DNA of 64,000 nt, from the NCBI RefSeq assembly GCF_024722015.1, contig NZ_JANQBD010000012.1, positions 62,001-126,000 on the forward strand, written 5' to 3'. Below the pieces are notes generated by a model, which searched no databases, was not told the origin of the DNA, and saw nothing but the letters and a program-made list of their open reading frames with translations. This document shows, piece after piece, positions 33,104-42,337 of this stretch. This DNA comes from Paenibacillus radicis (ex Xue et al. 2023). GTDB taxonomy: Bacteria > Bacillota > Bacilli > Paenibacillales > NBRC-103111. Position numbers and translations under genes: made by a program. Position 1 is the stretch's first letter. Every line of letters starts with the position of its first letter.

Positions 33104-34474
33104 CTATTGTTTTGGATGCAGCCTCAACCAATTCAACATATCATCCAAAGTACGAACAGGCACGATCTGCATTCCTGGCGCTCCTTTTCTCGCATCCTGC
33201 TCATTGGAATAAGGCACAAAAAACACATCTATCCCCGTCCTGCTTACGGTATAAGCTTTTTGCTCCAATCCGCCAACAGCACCTACCGAACCGTCCGCCT
33301 CAATCGTTCCAGTTCCCGCTACCTTGTTTCCATAAGTTATGCCGCATGGGGTTAGTTGATCGATCAATGTAAGAGCGAGCATAGCCCCATGCGACGGTCC
33401 TCCTTCATGAAGCAAAAAGCTGCGATAGTTAACGGCTTGTGGAATATCATATTGCAGTTTATTGCTAACAATAATTCCAAAAGCAGCCCTGCTTGGGTCT
33501 GTAGGATTTACCTGTGTTTTTGTTCGAAAAGTCACCGGTTTAGCATCGCGCAGCACTTGAACCTCCACCTCGCTGCCGGGCGTCACCGATACCATGAACT
33601 CCGTCAGTTCCTGAGCATTCGAAATTTTATGCTTGTTGATCGCCTCTATCACATCACCTGGCTGGAGGATGCCTTCAACAGGGCTGTTTTTCGTAGTCGC
33701 CGTGATAATAACTCCGGTCGAGGTGATTCCTTTTCCCAGTCCAAGCTTCTGAAAAGCAATGGCGCTCCCCGCAGCGTTGGCATCCTCCTTCATGATTCGT
33801 ACTTGTTTGTTGTATTCCCCCAAAGAAACCTGAAGTTTATTAACTTCAATCCCGTAATGGGGCAGCAGCTTCGCATATATCCAATCGATTGGGAAGGCAG
33901 GCCTTTCAAACACGAGGACGCCTGTCATTGCTCCATGCGCACTTGCTCCAGAGGCCTGTGCATACCTGTTCATATTGACGGTTAATCCCGGGTAGGTGAC
34001 CAAATAGCCCGTTGGGCAGCATAAAACAACCAGTAAACCAATCGTTGCAATTAACGTCCACAAGCTGCGAACGGGTATTCTCCGATTTTTTCTTTCCCTA
34101 AGCATTAAATCAACAAAAATGAGTAACCAGGCTGCAGCCAAAGCACTCATCCAATACTCCAGCTGTTTGGGCTGCGTAAGCATAAAGAACAGTGCAACTG
34201 CTCCAGCGGCGAACACGGCTGCGCTTCTTATTAGAGCTGCAGCAGCATGATGAGTTGCATGATTACGCAGCATAGCTAAGATAATCAGTACAGATGCTGA
34301 CATCCATAATAATGGAATAAGTGCAACCACATAAACTAATAAATCCAGAGCTTCAATCCAATAAAGCCCAGTTCCGAATCGCAGTGGATCAGGCAGCCAA
34401 ATTAACTCCCCTGCTATAATTAACAATAGAGTCAATGCCATACCCGAATAATAAAGTCGCTGCGCAAACCGCAA
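33104..34474 (-). CDS. PDZ and Lon-type serine protease domain membrane protein (YlbL/SepM-like)
   Basis: The protein has 456 residues from a TTG at 34474 with GGGGG 8 bases upstream (TTGs at 34480 and 34489 are alternatives). Five predicted transmembrane helices lie at about 11-27, 42-66, 81-99, 105-124 and 138-157. A PDZ domain follows at about 245-325 (LQPGDVIEAINKHKI) and a Lon S16 proteolytic domain to the end, with Ser361 (EGGPSHGAML) and Lys406 (GGLEQKAY) forming the catalytic dyad. Typical YlbL/SepM proteins have one N-terminal helix and about 340 residues, so the extra membrane domain is unusual. The protease part is probably extracytoplasmic. Role unknown. Confidence 0.85.
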   Translation of the reverse strand: MRFAQRLYYSGMALTLLLIIAGELIWLPDPLRFGTGLYWIEALDLLVYVVALIPLLWMSASVLIILAMLRNHATHHAAAALIRSAAVFAAGAVALFFMLTQPKQLEYWMSALAAAWLLIFVDLMLRERKNRRIPVRSLWTLIATIGLLVVLCCPTGYLVTYPGLTVNMNRYAQASGASAHGAMTGVLVFERPAFPIDWIYAKLLPHYGIEVNKLQVSLGEYNKQVRIMKEDANAAGSAIAFQKLGLGKGITSTGVIITATTKNSPVEGILQPGDVIEAINKHKISNAQELTEFMVSVTPGSEVEVQVLRDAKPVTFRTKTQVNPTDPSRAAFGIIVSNKLQYDIPQAVNYRSFLLHEGGPSHGAMLALTLIDQLTPCGITYGNKVAGTGTIEADGSVGAVGGLEQKAYTVSRTGIDVFFVPYSNEQDARKGAPGMQIVPVRTLDDMLNWLRLHPKQ

Positions 34475-34644
34475 TAGCAATTCCCCCAATTAATCTCATT
34501 TTTCAATTGTTTTTTCATTTGCTCTTTCAAAGTATAAACCTTTTTTCGGAATCCATGCTAAAAAATTCCCCACAAAGTGTGATCTTGCTTCGAAGTTGAT
34601 TCAGAACCTTTGCGGGGAACCCCGAAACATATAAATTCTGGCGT

Positions 34645-34685
34645 AAAAAAAGAAAAGTCAGTCCCGCACATCGGCGGCTGACTTT
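34645..34685 (-). terminator. Terminator after the two Gfo/Idh genes
   Basis: AAAGTCAG and CCGC arms (34653-34668) pair with GCGG and CTGACTTT (34674-34685) around a short loop. The minus strand continues TTCTTTTTTTACG. It lies about 50 bases beyond the stop at 34736. Confidence 0.75.
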
Positions 34686-34735
34686 CCTTCATTCCTTAAA
34701 GTCCCAGCTTAAGGAGCATTCCCATTCCCGACAGC

Positions 34736-35743
34736 TTATGCCTCCAGCAGTTCGCTTATCGCAATCGTATCTTTGCGCTTCATCGATTCGTAAGCTGCAA
34801 GCGCGACAGCTGTCGCCTGCAGACCATCCTCTCCCGTAATCGGGACCGTATGACCTTCAGCTATGGACTGAACGAACGCCTGCACCAAATAGCTATCCAT
34901 TCGATCACCCCAGTAGCTCCATTGAGCTTTCAGCTTATCATCCTCGTAGATCTCGTTTTTCTGGGCAAAGGCATCGATGCTAATTACACCTTCCGTGCCG
35001 ATGATTTCCATTGTAACATCCCCCCAGAACGGGAACGATTTGCTGCGTGACCAACTCGTATCAATAACGCCTACTACGCCGCTGTCGAATTGGATATGAA
35101 CCATCCCTGCATCCTCTACAGGTATGTCGTGAAACAGCTTGCCCGATTCCGCATACACAGTAGCCGGTTCGCTGCGAACTATCCAGCGCATCAAATCCAT
35201 GACATGCACCGTATGGTCAAGGATGGCACCGCCACCTGACAAGACAGGGTCAATGAACCATCGCCCCGGCATCGTGCCGCGGTTCGTTCCTTTGACTGCT
35301 ATGATGCTCCCGATTTCGCCGCGGTCTATAGCTTGCTTGGCTTCGATCACAGCCGGCAAATAGCGGCAGGGGAATGCTGTCATTAGTTGAACCTGGTTGC
35401 GCTCACATGTTTCGATCATTGATCGCATCTCACTTACAGTTATCCCTAACGGCTTCTCGCATAACACATGCTTGCCGGCATTCGCGGCATCCATCGTAAT
35501 GCGGGCGTGGTGTACGTTCTCCGAGCATATGATCACAGCGTCCAAATCAGCGGCCAGGAGAGCATGATAATCTTCGTAATAAGCGATCCCATGATTGCCG
35601 GTTACAGCTTCTACGCGTGCTCTCTCTTCGTCAGCAATACCTACGATTTCAACCTCGGGCATCACCAGCAGCTCTTGTAAATAGCTGTTGGCATGAGAGT
35701 GCGCGAAGCTGATCATCCCTATTTTCACTTTGGTCATTTCCAT
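34736..35743 (-). CDS. Gfo/Idh/MocA family oxidoreductase
   Basis: The protein has 335 residues. The N-terminal Rossmann region starts KIGMISFAHSHANSYLQEL, where the usual glycine motif is replaced by SFAHSHA, a variant known in some members. The lysine motif CEKPLGIT lies near 92-99, and the C-terminal sheet domain contains GGGAILDHTVHVMDLMRW with the conserved His-Asp. These enzymes are NAD(P)-dependent sugar or inositol dehydrogenases. The gene overlaps the upstream paralogue by one base (TGATG) and shares its mRNA; GGAGGG lies just before the ATG. Substrate unknown. Confidence 0.88.
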   Translation of the reverse strand: MEMTKVKIGMISFAHSHANSYLQELLVMPEVEIVGIADEERARVEAVTGNHGIAYYEDYHALLAADLDAVIICSENVHHARITMDAANAGKHVLCEKPLGITVSEMRSMIETCERNQVQLMTAFPCRYLPAVIEAKQAIDRGEIGSIIAVKGTNRGTMPGRWFIDPVLSGGGAILDHTVHVMDLMRWIVRSEPATVYAESGKLFHDIPVEDAGMVHIQFDSGVVGVIDTSWSRSKSFPFWGDVTMEIIGTEGVISIDAFAQKNEIYEDDKLKAQWSYWGDRMDSYLVQAFVQSIAEGHTVPITGEDGLQATAVALAAYESMKRKDTIAISELLEA

Positions 35744-36756
35744 CAGCCCTCCTTAACAGACAGTCCGTCGGATTCCTTGAAGAAAACAGGCTTGCCCGAC
35801 TCTGCGGATTCCATTGCTGCAAAAGCGATTTCCATAGCTCTGTAGGCATCATCTGTTGTGACGATTGGAGCTTCATCCTTAATTATACAATCGATAAAAT
35901 GCTTCAGCTCATAGTAGTAGGGATCATGAAAAGCCGGGCTTGAGGGAACCGCTACCCGCGGACTGCCTTCCTTTAGTTCCGAGGGCGCCTTCTGCAGACG
36001 AATCGAGGATACTTCATTCGAGTTAAAACGAATAATGCCTTTGTTTCCGGCAAACTCCACCGCTGTTGTGAAAGGACCCGGATAGCCCCAATACCCTTCC
36101 AAATTAGCAATGGCGCCACTTTGGAAACGAAGGGTAACCAAGGCATAATCCATCTGCATGCTGGTCCGGTTCATCGCAAAAACCGACTGAACTTCACCGA
36201 GCACGCTGCGTAAATAATCTATGTCATGAATCAGCAAATCAAGAATAACGCCGCCGCTTTTGGCTTTGTTGCCATACCAAGGCTTAGCTTTTGCAGGATG
36301 TCCTCCAACGCGCTTCGTATGTGCAACTCCGACTTTACCGATTCCCCCTTGATGGATTCTGCGCGACATATCGGTATAATTCGGGAAGAAACGGACGACA
36401 TGTGCTATGAACAACCGGACACGGTTTTGTTCGCAAACACGTATCATCTCATTAGCCTCCTCGAGGGTAGGGGCTATCGGCTTCTCGCAAATAATATGTA
36501 TGCCAGCTTGCGCGGCCAAAATGACATATGGCTTATGCAGATAGGTCGGTAGACAAATACTGATCACATCGGGTTTGACCGCAGCGATCATTTCTTCAAA
36601 CTGCGTATAAGCGGTCGTACCACAGTCTGCTGCCAGCTGTGCGCCCAGCTCCTCCTGCTCATCACAAACACCGGCAAGCTCAACCCCCGGCATAACTGCA
36701 TAATTCCTGGCATGGGTTTGACCCATGATTCCACAGCCGAGTACGGCTACTTTCAT
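35743..36756 (-). CDS. Gfo/Idh/MocA family oxidoreductase
   Basis: The 337-residue protein begins MKVAVLGCGIMGQTHARNYA with the classical NAD(P)-binding GxGxxG, followed by the ICEKPIAPT lysine motif near 92-100 and the C-terminal domain with GGVILDLLIHDIDYLRSVLGE. I use the ATG at 36756 (AAAGGTG upstream); the frame is open to 36816. It is the first gene of a two-gene unit with the related dehydrogenase at 34736-35743. The pair may catalyse successive or opposite oxidations of a sugar or inositol (inference). The gene is divergent from the flavin oxidoreductase at 37138. Confidence 0.9.
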   Translation of the reverse strand: MKVAVLGCGIMGQTHARNYAVMPGVELAGVCDEQEELGAQLAADCGTTAYTQFEEMIAAVKPDVISICLPTYLHKPYVILAAQAGIHIICEKPIAPTLEEANEMIRVCEQNRVRLFIAHVVRFFPNYTDMSRRIHQGGIGKVGVAHTKRVGGHPAKAKPWYGNKAKSGGVILDLLIHDIDYLRSVLGEVQSVFAMNRTSMQMDYALVTLRFQSGAIANLEGYWGYPGPFTTAVEFAGNKGIIRFNSNEVSSIRLQKAPSELKEGSPRVAVPSSPAFHDPYYYELKHFIDCIIKDEAPIVTTDDAYRAMEIAFAAMESAESGKPVFFKESDGLSVKEG

Positions 36757-37137
36757 CTCTATCACACACCTTTCTTCGAGTCTGGCATGACAAACCACGA
36801 AGCGGTTGTACTTCACCGCTTAGGGTCACAAAGGTCTTATTTTTTGTTATACCTCTCATAAGCGGCTTTGTAAACCTTCATTACTCTTTTGGATCCATTT
36901 TTTCACATTTGACGTATATTTGTCCCATTCACTTGATGCCACAGCACTCTCGATGGTAGGTACAACCATGAATACTGAGTGTCTCATTCCGTTTTTTTGG
37001 CGAATACGGTATCATCTAAAGTGTAGAAAATACTAGAGATATTCAAGTTCGGGTACAAGCTCCTCCTGGGAGCTCAAGCTACTTAGGGTAAAACCAATAG
37101 AAATTTGCCGCAAATCCATATAAAGGAGATCACTATC

Positions 37138-38214
37138 ATGAGCATTCAACTCGAAACAAAGCTTTGCCAATTGTTTAATATCCGTTATCCTATCTTCCTG
37201 GCTGGAATGGCGGGAGGCCCTTCAACAGCAGAGCTAGTGGCTGCAGTATCCCGTGCAGGTGGAATTGGTACTCTGGGAGCAGCTTATATGGAGCCTGCTG
37301 CGATCCGCCAAGCCGTTCTCAAAATCCGCCAATTGACGAACTCCCCCTTTGCTGTCAACTTATTTGTGACTCATGCTGCTGACGATAACTCGAGAATCGG
37401 GGAAGTCCAGCAAGAGCTGAACCGGACTCGGGATATCCTTGAAATCCCTCATGCTTCCGCGCATCCCGTTCAAACACCGGACCGTTTTGAAGAACAGTTT
37501 GCGGTGCTGTTGGAAGAAAAGGTGCCTGTCATGAGTACGGCCTTTGGCGTTCTTCCGGAAGCATTGATGAAACAGGCCCAATCAGCGGGTATTCGAGTTA
37601 TTGCAATGGTAACTACCGTAAACGAAGCGATCCTGGCTGAGCGGGCGGGATGCGATGCAATTGTTGCTCAAGGAGGCGAAGCTGGGGGGCATAGAGGGAC
37701 CTTTGATATTTCAAAGCATTCGATGGGTGCAAATATCGGTACCTTTGCCTTAGTGCCGCAAATCGTTGACCGAATCAAGATTCCAGTCATTGCCGCTGGA
37801 GGCATTATGGATGGACGCGGGCTTGTCGCAGCCCTTGCGCTTGGGGCACAAGGAGTCCAGATGGGGACCCGTTTTCTGACTGCCATTGAATCTGGAGCAC
37901 ACTCCTCTTACAGACAAGCATTGATGGAAAGCACGGAGGAGAGCACAGTCTTAACCAAAGCATTCTCAGGCCGCCCGGCAAGAGGAATTATCAACCCATT
38001 TATTAAGCAATGGGATGCGAGCGGCATAGAGCCCCTCCCTTTCCCCACGCAAAACACAGTGACGCGTGACATTAGAAATGCGGCTGCCCAGCAAAGCAAA
38101 GCGGATTATATGTCTTTGTGGGCAGGACAAGGCACCCGCATGCTGACTTCCGGACAGCATGCCGAAAGCATCGTTGCCGAGACCATCCAGCAGGCTCTTG
38201 CTATATTGTCATAA
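37138..38214 (+). CDS. FMN-dependent nitronate monooxygenase-like oxidoreductase
   Basis: The 358-residue TIM-barrel protein is of the nitronate monooxygenase/2-nitropropane dioxygenase family. FMN and catalytic motifs are LAGMAGGPSTAELVAAVSRAGGIGTLGA in the N-terminal third (residues 21-48, described as the family start block), QGGEAGGHRG at 178-187 with catalytic His185, and PVIAAGGIMDGRG. The start ATG is preceded by AAAGGAG. It would oxidise toxic alkyl nitronates or act as a related NAD(P)H-flavin enzyme. It is monocistronic. The 380-base divergent region upstream has a small AGCTCC/GGGAGCT hairpin at about 37059-37076 and no clear promoter by eye. Confidence 0.9.
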   Translation: MSIQLETKLCQLFNIRYPIFLAGMAGGPSTAELVAAVSRAGGIGTLGAAYMEPAAIRQAVLKIRQLTNSPFAVNLFVTHAADDNSRIGEVQQELNRTRDILEIPHASAHPVQTPDRFEEQFAVLLEEKVPVMSTAFGVLPEALMKQAQSAGIRVIAMVTTVNEAILAERAGCDAIVAQGGEAGGHRGTFDISKHSMGANIGTFALVPQIVDRIKIPVIAAGGIMDGRGLVAALALGAQGVQMGTRFLTAIESGAHSSYRQALMESTEESTVLTKAFSGRPARGIINPFIKQWDASGIEPLPFPTQNTVTRDIRNAAAQQSKADYMSLWAGQGTRMLTSGQHAESIVAETIQQALAILS

Positions 38215-38320
38215 GACTAAGCTGCATTCATCTTTTCCAATGCGCGCGAATCCTGGGCGCGCGTTGCGGCATTGCATGGCGGCAGGTCGAACCCTACGAG
38301 TCCTTTTGTAAAGTAAACAT

Positions 38321-38363
38321 GGTGCTGTCCCTAAAGTAGCTTTAACTACTAGGGGACAGCACC
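38321..38363. repeat. Long GGTGCTGTCCC hairpin, REP- or IS-footprint-like
   Basis: A near-perfect 18-bp stem (38321-38339 with 38346-38363) encloses a 6-base loop with no U-tract. It lies in the 459-base gap downstream of the flavin oxidoreductase; a CGCGCG-rich small stem (about 38241-38262) precedes it. Ends of the GGTGCTGTCCC type recall palindromes tied to Y1 (IS200-like) transposases, but no transposase is present here. Confidence 0.45.
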
Positions 38364-38673
38364 TATACTCTCCAAAAGTTTATGAAGTGTGAATTCTAAA
38401 GGGACTAGGATTTTCGGACCGCTGTTGAAAGAAAGGTGATAGATGGAAATCCTCCCGTTAATCTAGCCTGGATATCGTTTGAAAGCAATCTAACTGGAAA
38501 AACTGCATCTAATATAGGTAATATCGATGATATTAGCCAAAATACGTAGATTTAGCATGAGAAATTCCAGCTATAGGGCCAGGAACGCTATTTTTCGGTA
38601 TAATTAACATGACATTTTCCTGATATTTACCTAGGGTTCACTAGGCTGCCATAGCCCCGTTTTATGATTAAAT

Positions 38674-39894
38674 TCAATACCAGCTTGTGAAGACTGACGA
38701 TGCACCGTAAGCCAAAGGAATCGCAGCTCCCAGCATCAATAGAGGTCCCCACCAGGTGAAGAAAGAAATGCCCACACATAGACTAATTAATAGAAGAGCC
38801 GGCAGTACCAGAACAGGCAGCGCTGCTTGGAGTGCTTGATGTTTGGCATTATCTTGTATATCAAACAGCTTAAGAAATGGTGCAGATAATTCTTCCTTGC
38901 AGAACAGCTTTCTCCAATAGGCCAGCAGGCATGCCGCGGCTATCCAGACGATGATTTTGAGCGGTTCTGGCAAGAAAAACAAACCGAGACCCATCACAAG
39001 TACAAACTGAATAGTTAACTTCCATTGTGTACCATTACGAAAGAAAGATTTGGTCAGGAAATCGGATAACCCGCTGCTCGCTCCTGTGCCGCGGAACAGC
39101 CGCTGAGATTTTCCGAACATAATTGGACGTTTGCGGGCCGGTCTGCGTTTCCTCTCTGAAACCTGTATCAACATGATAGATACGATTCTCATCCGCGAAT
39201 CCCTCTCGCGAGCGATATCGGCGAAGAAAGCCCCCTTCTGCCGCAGCCGGAGTTTACTCAAGAACACAAGCAGAACCAGTAATAGCGCAATACCAATCCA
39301 GCTATAAACAAACGTATTACTCAGATGAGTGACAGGAGCTTGGTACAAGAAGAAAACCCCTGCAAACAGCGCAACTCGTACCAGCCAAAGAACGATTCCG
39401 TACAAGTGAAGTGCGAGCAACTGGCGAGCCAGTCCCAAGTTTATTTTTAACAGATAAGTAAAAATAAACAGGCATGTAACCTGTGCCGCAGTAAAATTAA
39501 AGGTTCGAACCAATAAAGGAAGGAATACGATCATTAGCAGTAGAGTAGTAGCACCCTGTAAAATAAGTGAGTATCTCCATCCGAGAACCATCAGATGTTT
39601 AAACCAGCTTTCATTCTGCCTTAGGAACAGCTGATCCCCTTCCTCCACAAAGTAACGAATGGTCCCTAGCCAAGCAAATAAATAGAATATTGCAGCAACA
39701 ACAGGTAAAGGAATCCAACTAAACCATGCAGGCTGAAGCTGCCACAACGAATAATATTGATAGCCTACTACAAGCAGCAAGGGGATTACAAAATATAAAG
39801 CTATAATCCAATCCACTGCTGTTCGCAGCGCTCTGTACTGATAACCCCAATCGGAAAAAACTCGTCGAATAAAAAGCTGCCGGCTGCTCTTCAA
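38674..39894 (-). CDS. ABC exporter membrane subunit, EcsB-like
   Basis: The 406-residue protein has about ten hydrophobic segments and a cytoplasmic basic region (RKRRPARKRP) near the middle. It matches EcsB-like permeases by layout and by its position after an EcsA-type ATPase gene. I place the start at TTG 39894 because GGGGGG lies 7 bases upstream; ATGs at 39912 and 39909 overlap the ATPase stop and would also give coupling. In Bacillus, EcsAB affects secretion, competence and membrane proteolysis. Assignment here rests on topology and neighbourhood, so it is moderate. Confidence 0.78.
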   Translation of the reverse strand: MKSSRQLFIRRVFSDWGYQYRALRTAVDWIIALYFVIPLLLVVGYQYYSLWQLQPAWFSWIPLPVVAAIFYLFAWLGTIRYFVEEGDQLFLRQNESWFKHLMVLGWRYSLILQGATTLLLMIVFLPLLVRTFNFTAAQVTCLFIFTYLLKINLGLARQLLALHLYGIVLWLVRVALFAGVFFLYQAPVTHLSNTFVYSWIGIALLLVLLVFLSKLRLRQKGAFFADIARERDSRMRIVSIMLIQVSERKRRPARKRPIMFGKSQRLFRGTGASSGLSDFLTKSFFRNGTQWKLTIQFVLVMGLGLFFLPEPLKIIVWIAAACLLAYWRKLFCKEELSAPFLKLFDIQDNAKHQALQAALPVLVLPALLLISLCVGISFFTWWGPLLMLGAAIPLAYGASSVFTSWY

Positions 39895-39908
39895 TGTGCC
39901 GCCCCCCA

Positions 39909-40622
39909 TCATAATAAGGAATGAAAGCAATCGAATAAGGGAGCGTCCGGCATGCCGCACTGCTTTTGAATGTCCTGCAGCGTACCGTTAGCTACCAGCC
40001 TGCCACCCGAGAGAAGCACGAAAGAGGTACAAATTCGTTCGGCTGTATCCAGCACATGGGTACTCATCAGAATGCCCGCACCTCGCTTGCGTTCCTCATC
40101 CAGCATACCAAGAAAATCCTTAATGGCTTTAGGATCTAACCCTATGAAAGGCTCGTCCACGATGTACACATCCGGCTTGTTAAGAAATCCGAGAATTAGC
40201 ATTATTTTCTGCTGCATTCCTTTGGAGAATTTTCCGGGCAAATGATGTTTTTCATCCAAAAGCCTAAAACGGCGCAATAAATCATCCGCTCTATCCAGAA
40301 AAACGGTTCTATCCAGCTCATAAACAGCAGCCGCAAACTCCATATGCTCCCATAACGTCAGCTCGTCATAAAGAATCGGATGCTCAGGAATATACGCGTA
40401 GCTCCTCCGTTCACCATAAAAGGAAATCTCTCCTTTAAAATCCTTCAGCAAGCCTAGAATACTCTTGATCGTTGTACTCTTCCCAGCACCGTTAGGTCCC
40501 AGCAGTCCAACAAGCTCGCCTTGCCGCACATCAAAATTAATCTGTTTGATAACATCGGCCTGTCCTTCATATCCGGCTTGCTCAATATGTACTTTTAAAA
40601 CCTCTAATCGTTCCTCTATCAC
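39909..40622 (-). CDS. ABC transporter ATP-binding protein, EcsA-like
   Basis: The 237-residue ATPase has Walker A GPNGAGKST at 42-50, the signature FSKGMQQK at 132-139 (the KGM variant of exporters), Walker B VYIVDEP at 152-158 and the switch region STHVLD. The start appears to be a GTG at 40622. It is followed with overlap or near-overlap by the EcsB-like gene. It should energise an export-type ABC complex. The 1.7-kb region upstream is gene-free. Confidence 0.88.
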   Translation of the reverse strand: MIEERLEVLKVHIEQAGYEGQADVIKQINFDVRQGELVGLLGPNGAGKSTTIKSILGLLKDFKGEISFYGERRSYAYIPEHPILYDELTLWEHMEFAAAVYELDRTVFLDRADDLLRRFRLLDEKHHLPGKFSKGMQQKIMLILGFLNKPDVYIVDEPFIGLDPKAIKDFLGMLDEERKRGAGILMSTHVLDTAERICTSFVLLSGGRLVANGTLQDIQKQCGMPDAPLFDCFHSLL

Positions 40623-40869
40623 TTGTGCTCACTTTTCCTTCCTTTATATGCAATGACTCTAAGCGATGGTCGTGATAGTTAGTATGGAATAGCAATGCTC
40701 TCTTATCGAATTATAAAACACAATACCAAATAAATCATCTTTTGCTCATTCGCGGCAAGTGTGAACGGCTAGGGTGTCTCTATGTACAATTTACGTTTGT
40801 GCCCGGGAATGGGATGGGGGTGTAGGATACGGATCGATGCAGATCGGATTACGGTATCTCTCCTCTATA

Positions 40870-41402
40870 GCTACACACCTACACTGCGGCATCACCCTGA
40901 ATTTATGACTCCACTGCTTATTGGATATGCACTTCTGTAAAAGTTAATTGGGATGAATACCAATATAGAGTCTCGCTGTGACCTGAACATAGTTGCTTGC
41001 ATCCGCTACACACCTACACAGCGGCATCACCTCTGGATTATGACTCACTGCTTATTGGATATGCACTTCTGTAAAAGTTAATTGGGATGAATACCAATAA
41101 GGGGTCTCGCTGTGACCTGAGCATAGTTGCTTGCATCCGCTACACACCTACACTGCGGGATCACCCTGGATTTATGACTCACTGCATATTGGATATTCAC
41201 TTCTGTAAAAGTTAATTGGGATGAATACCAATAAGGGGTCTCGCTGTGACCTGAACATAGTTGCTTGAATCCGCTACACACCTACACTGCGGCATCACCT
41301 CTGGATTTATGACCCACTGCTTATTGGATATGCACTTCTGTAAAAGTTAATTGGGATGAATACCAATATAGAGTCTCGCTGTGACCTGAACATAGTTGCT
41401 GC
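40870..41402. repeat. Four tandem copies of a 134-bp repeat
   Basis: Units begin with GCTACACACCTACACTGCGG at 40870, 41005, 41139 and 41273, giving spacings of 135, 134 and 134 bases. Copies differ by only a few bases; the last lacks a few bases at its end. Each contains the internal inverted pair ATTGG...CCAAT and a highly conserved GTAAAAGTTAATTGGGATGA stretch. The period is not a multiple of three and no frame runs through, so it is not a coding repeat. No matching copy was seen elsewhere in the window. Confidence 0.95.
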
Positions 41403-41407
41403 ACCCG

Positions 41408-41645
41408 CGGTTCAAGATAATAGCGGAAGTGATCATTCCGTTATTTCAATTGAAAGCACAAAAACGGTGAAATAGAGTAACACTTCTTTCCGTTATCTCT
41501 TCTTTTTGCAGGTATAATGCCTGCATTTCCCCAAATAAAGGAACTGTTGCTTCCGCTATCGTCTCGAATTTGACGAAACGGATTGAATAACGGAACTTTA
41601 AATCCGTTAAGGCATTTCTTAACTTCTGGAATGCCAGCACTGGAC
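41408..41645. repeat. Interspersed hairpin repeat, copy 4
   Basis: It begins ATAATAGCGGAAGTGATCATT, contains CTTCCGCTATCGTCTCGAATTTG also found in copy 3, then GATTGAATAACGGAAC and the tail GCCAGCACTGG. Its central stem is degenerate compared with the other copies. It starts directly after the tandem repeats. Confidence 0.7.
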
Positions 41646-41877
41646 TTGACCGAGAAGCGTACGCAATATTAAAAAGGTGAAGCTACCGTTCAAACTTACT
41701 TTTCTAATAGTTCTACGCTGTGCTGCCTGCCCCTTCTTTCTTACCTAACCGGTTCGGTTTTCGATCCGGTATTCATAGCCCTTTTCCCTTTTAGCGCTGC
41801 CTGTGAGCTACCAATCATTTGCTTAGACGGAAGTGAGGTGCGCTATTTCATTGTTTTAACGATATTATTCGAGTGAA

Positions 41878-41956
41878 GCGGAACTATGATCCCTTATTTG
41901 CGTTAAAATATGGCATTTCAGTCTATTAAAGTCGGAATAACGTATCGTAGTTCCGC
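41878..41956. repeat. 79-bp element with 13-bp terminal inverted repeats
   Basis: GCGGAACTATGAT (41878-41890) and ATCGTAGTTCCGC (41944-41956) are inverted copies with one mismatch, flanking 53 AT-rich bases with no reading frame. The flanks extend the complementarity partly (GAAG/CTTC). It resembles a small MITE or a second repeat family related in composition to the other hairpin repeats. Confidence 0.5.
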
Positions 41957-42153
41957 GACTTCATGAAATGAGATGGGTTTCCGACCAATAGAGCATTGAC
42001 GTTCCGTTAGTCAGCGGAATTCATGTTAGATGGATCCAAAGACATCGCACAGGATAGATGAAAGTGTTCATCATGTCCCCCCCACCAGCACCCCCGCAAG
42101 AGAGACTTCCCCTGCGCTCTAGAAAGTGAATGAAGCAGTCCCAAACCAAGTAC

Positions 42154-42204
42154 AAAGACGCCTCCAAAACCACTATGCAAGTGGGGATGTAAGCGTCTTT
42201 TTTG
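42154..42204 (+). terminator. Terminator-like hairpin in the gene-free region
   Basis: AAAGACGC (42154-42161) pairs with GCGTCTTT (42193-42200), with an inner CCAC/GTGG stem, followed by six T residues on the plus strand. No plus-strand gene ends here. Together with GGGACAGCCCC at 42255-42265 it may be the remains of a mobile element end. Confidence 0.5.
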
Positions 42205-42337
42205 TAAGGAAATTCCCATCAGAGTGGAAGTTCGAAAATCCAGAAATGTCTTTTGGGACAGCCCCAAAACGTATAAATTTTGTTAAAAAGGACAGACAAA
42301 TGATAACTCCATTTGATCCGCCCTTAGTCATCCATTT

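Noticed and set aside
37020-37137. T-box or other known riboswitch before the flavin oxidoreductase gene
   Set aside because: Only a 6-bp hairpin is present, with no T-box sequence or terminator/antiterminator pair.
41078-41281. 67-residue frame inside the tandem repeats
   Set aside because: The repeat period shifts the frame from copy to copy, so the frame exists by chance.
40870-41402. CRISPR array
   Set aside because: The units are contiguous 134-bp near-identical copies without unique spacers, and no cas gene is nearby.
42007-42267. 86-residue minus-strand reading frame in the gene-free region
   Set aside because: No ribosome site, odd composition (Leu/His/Gly/Ser rich), and it runs through a hairpin and a possible IS end.
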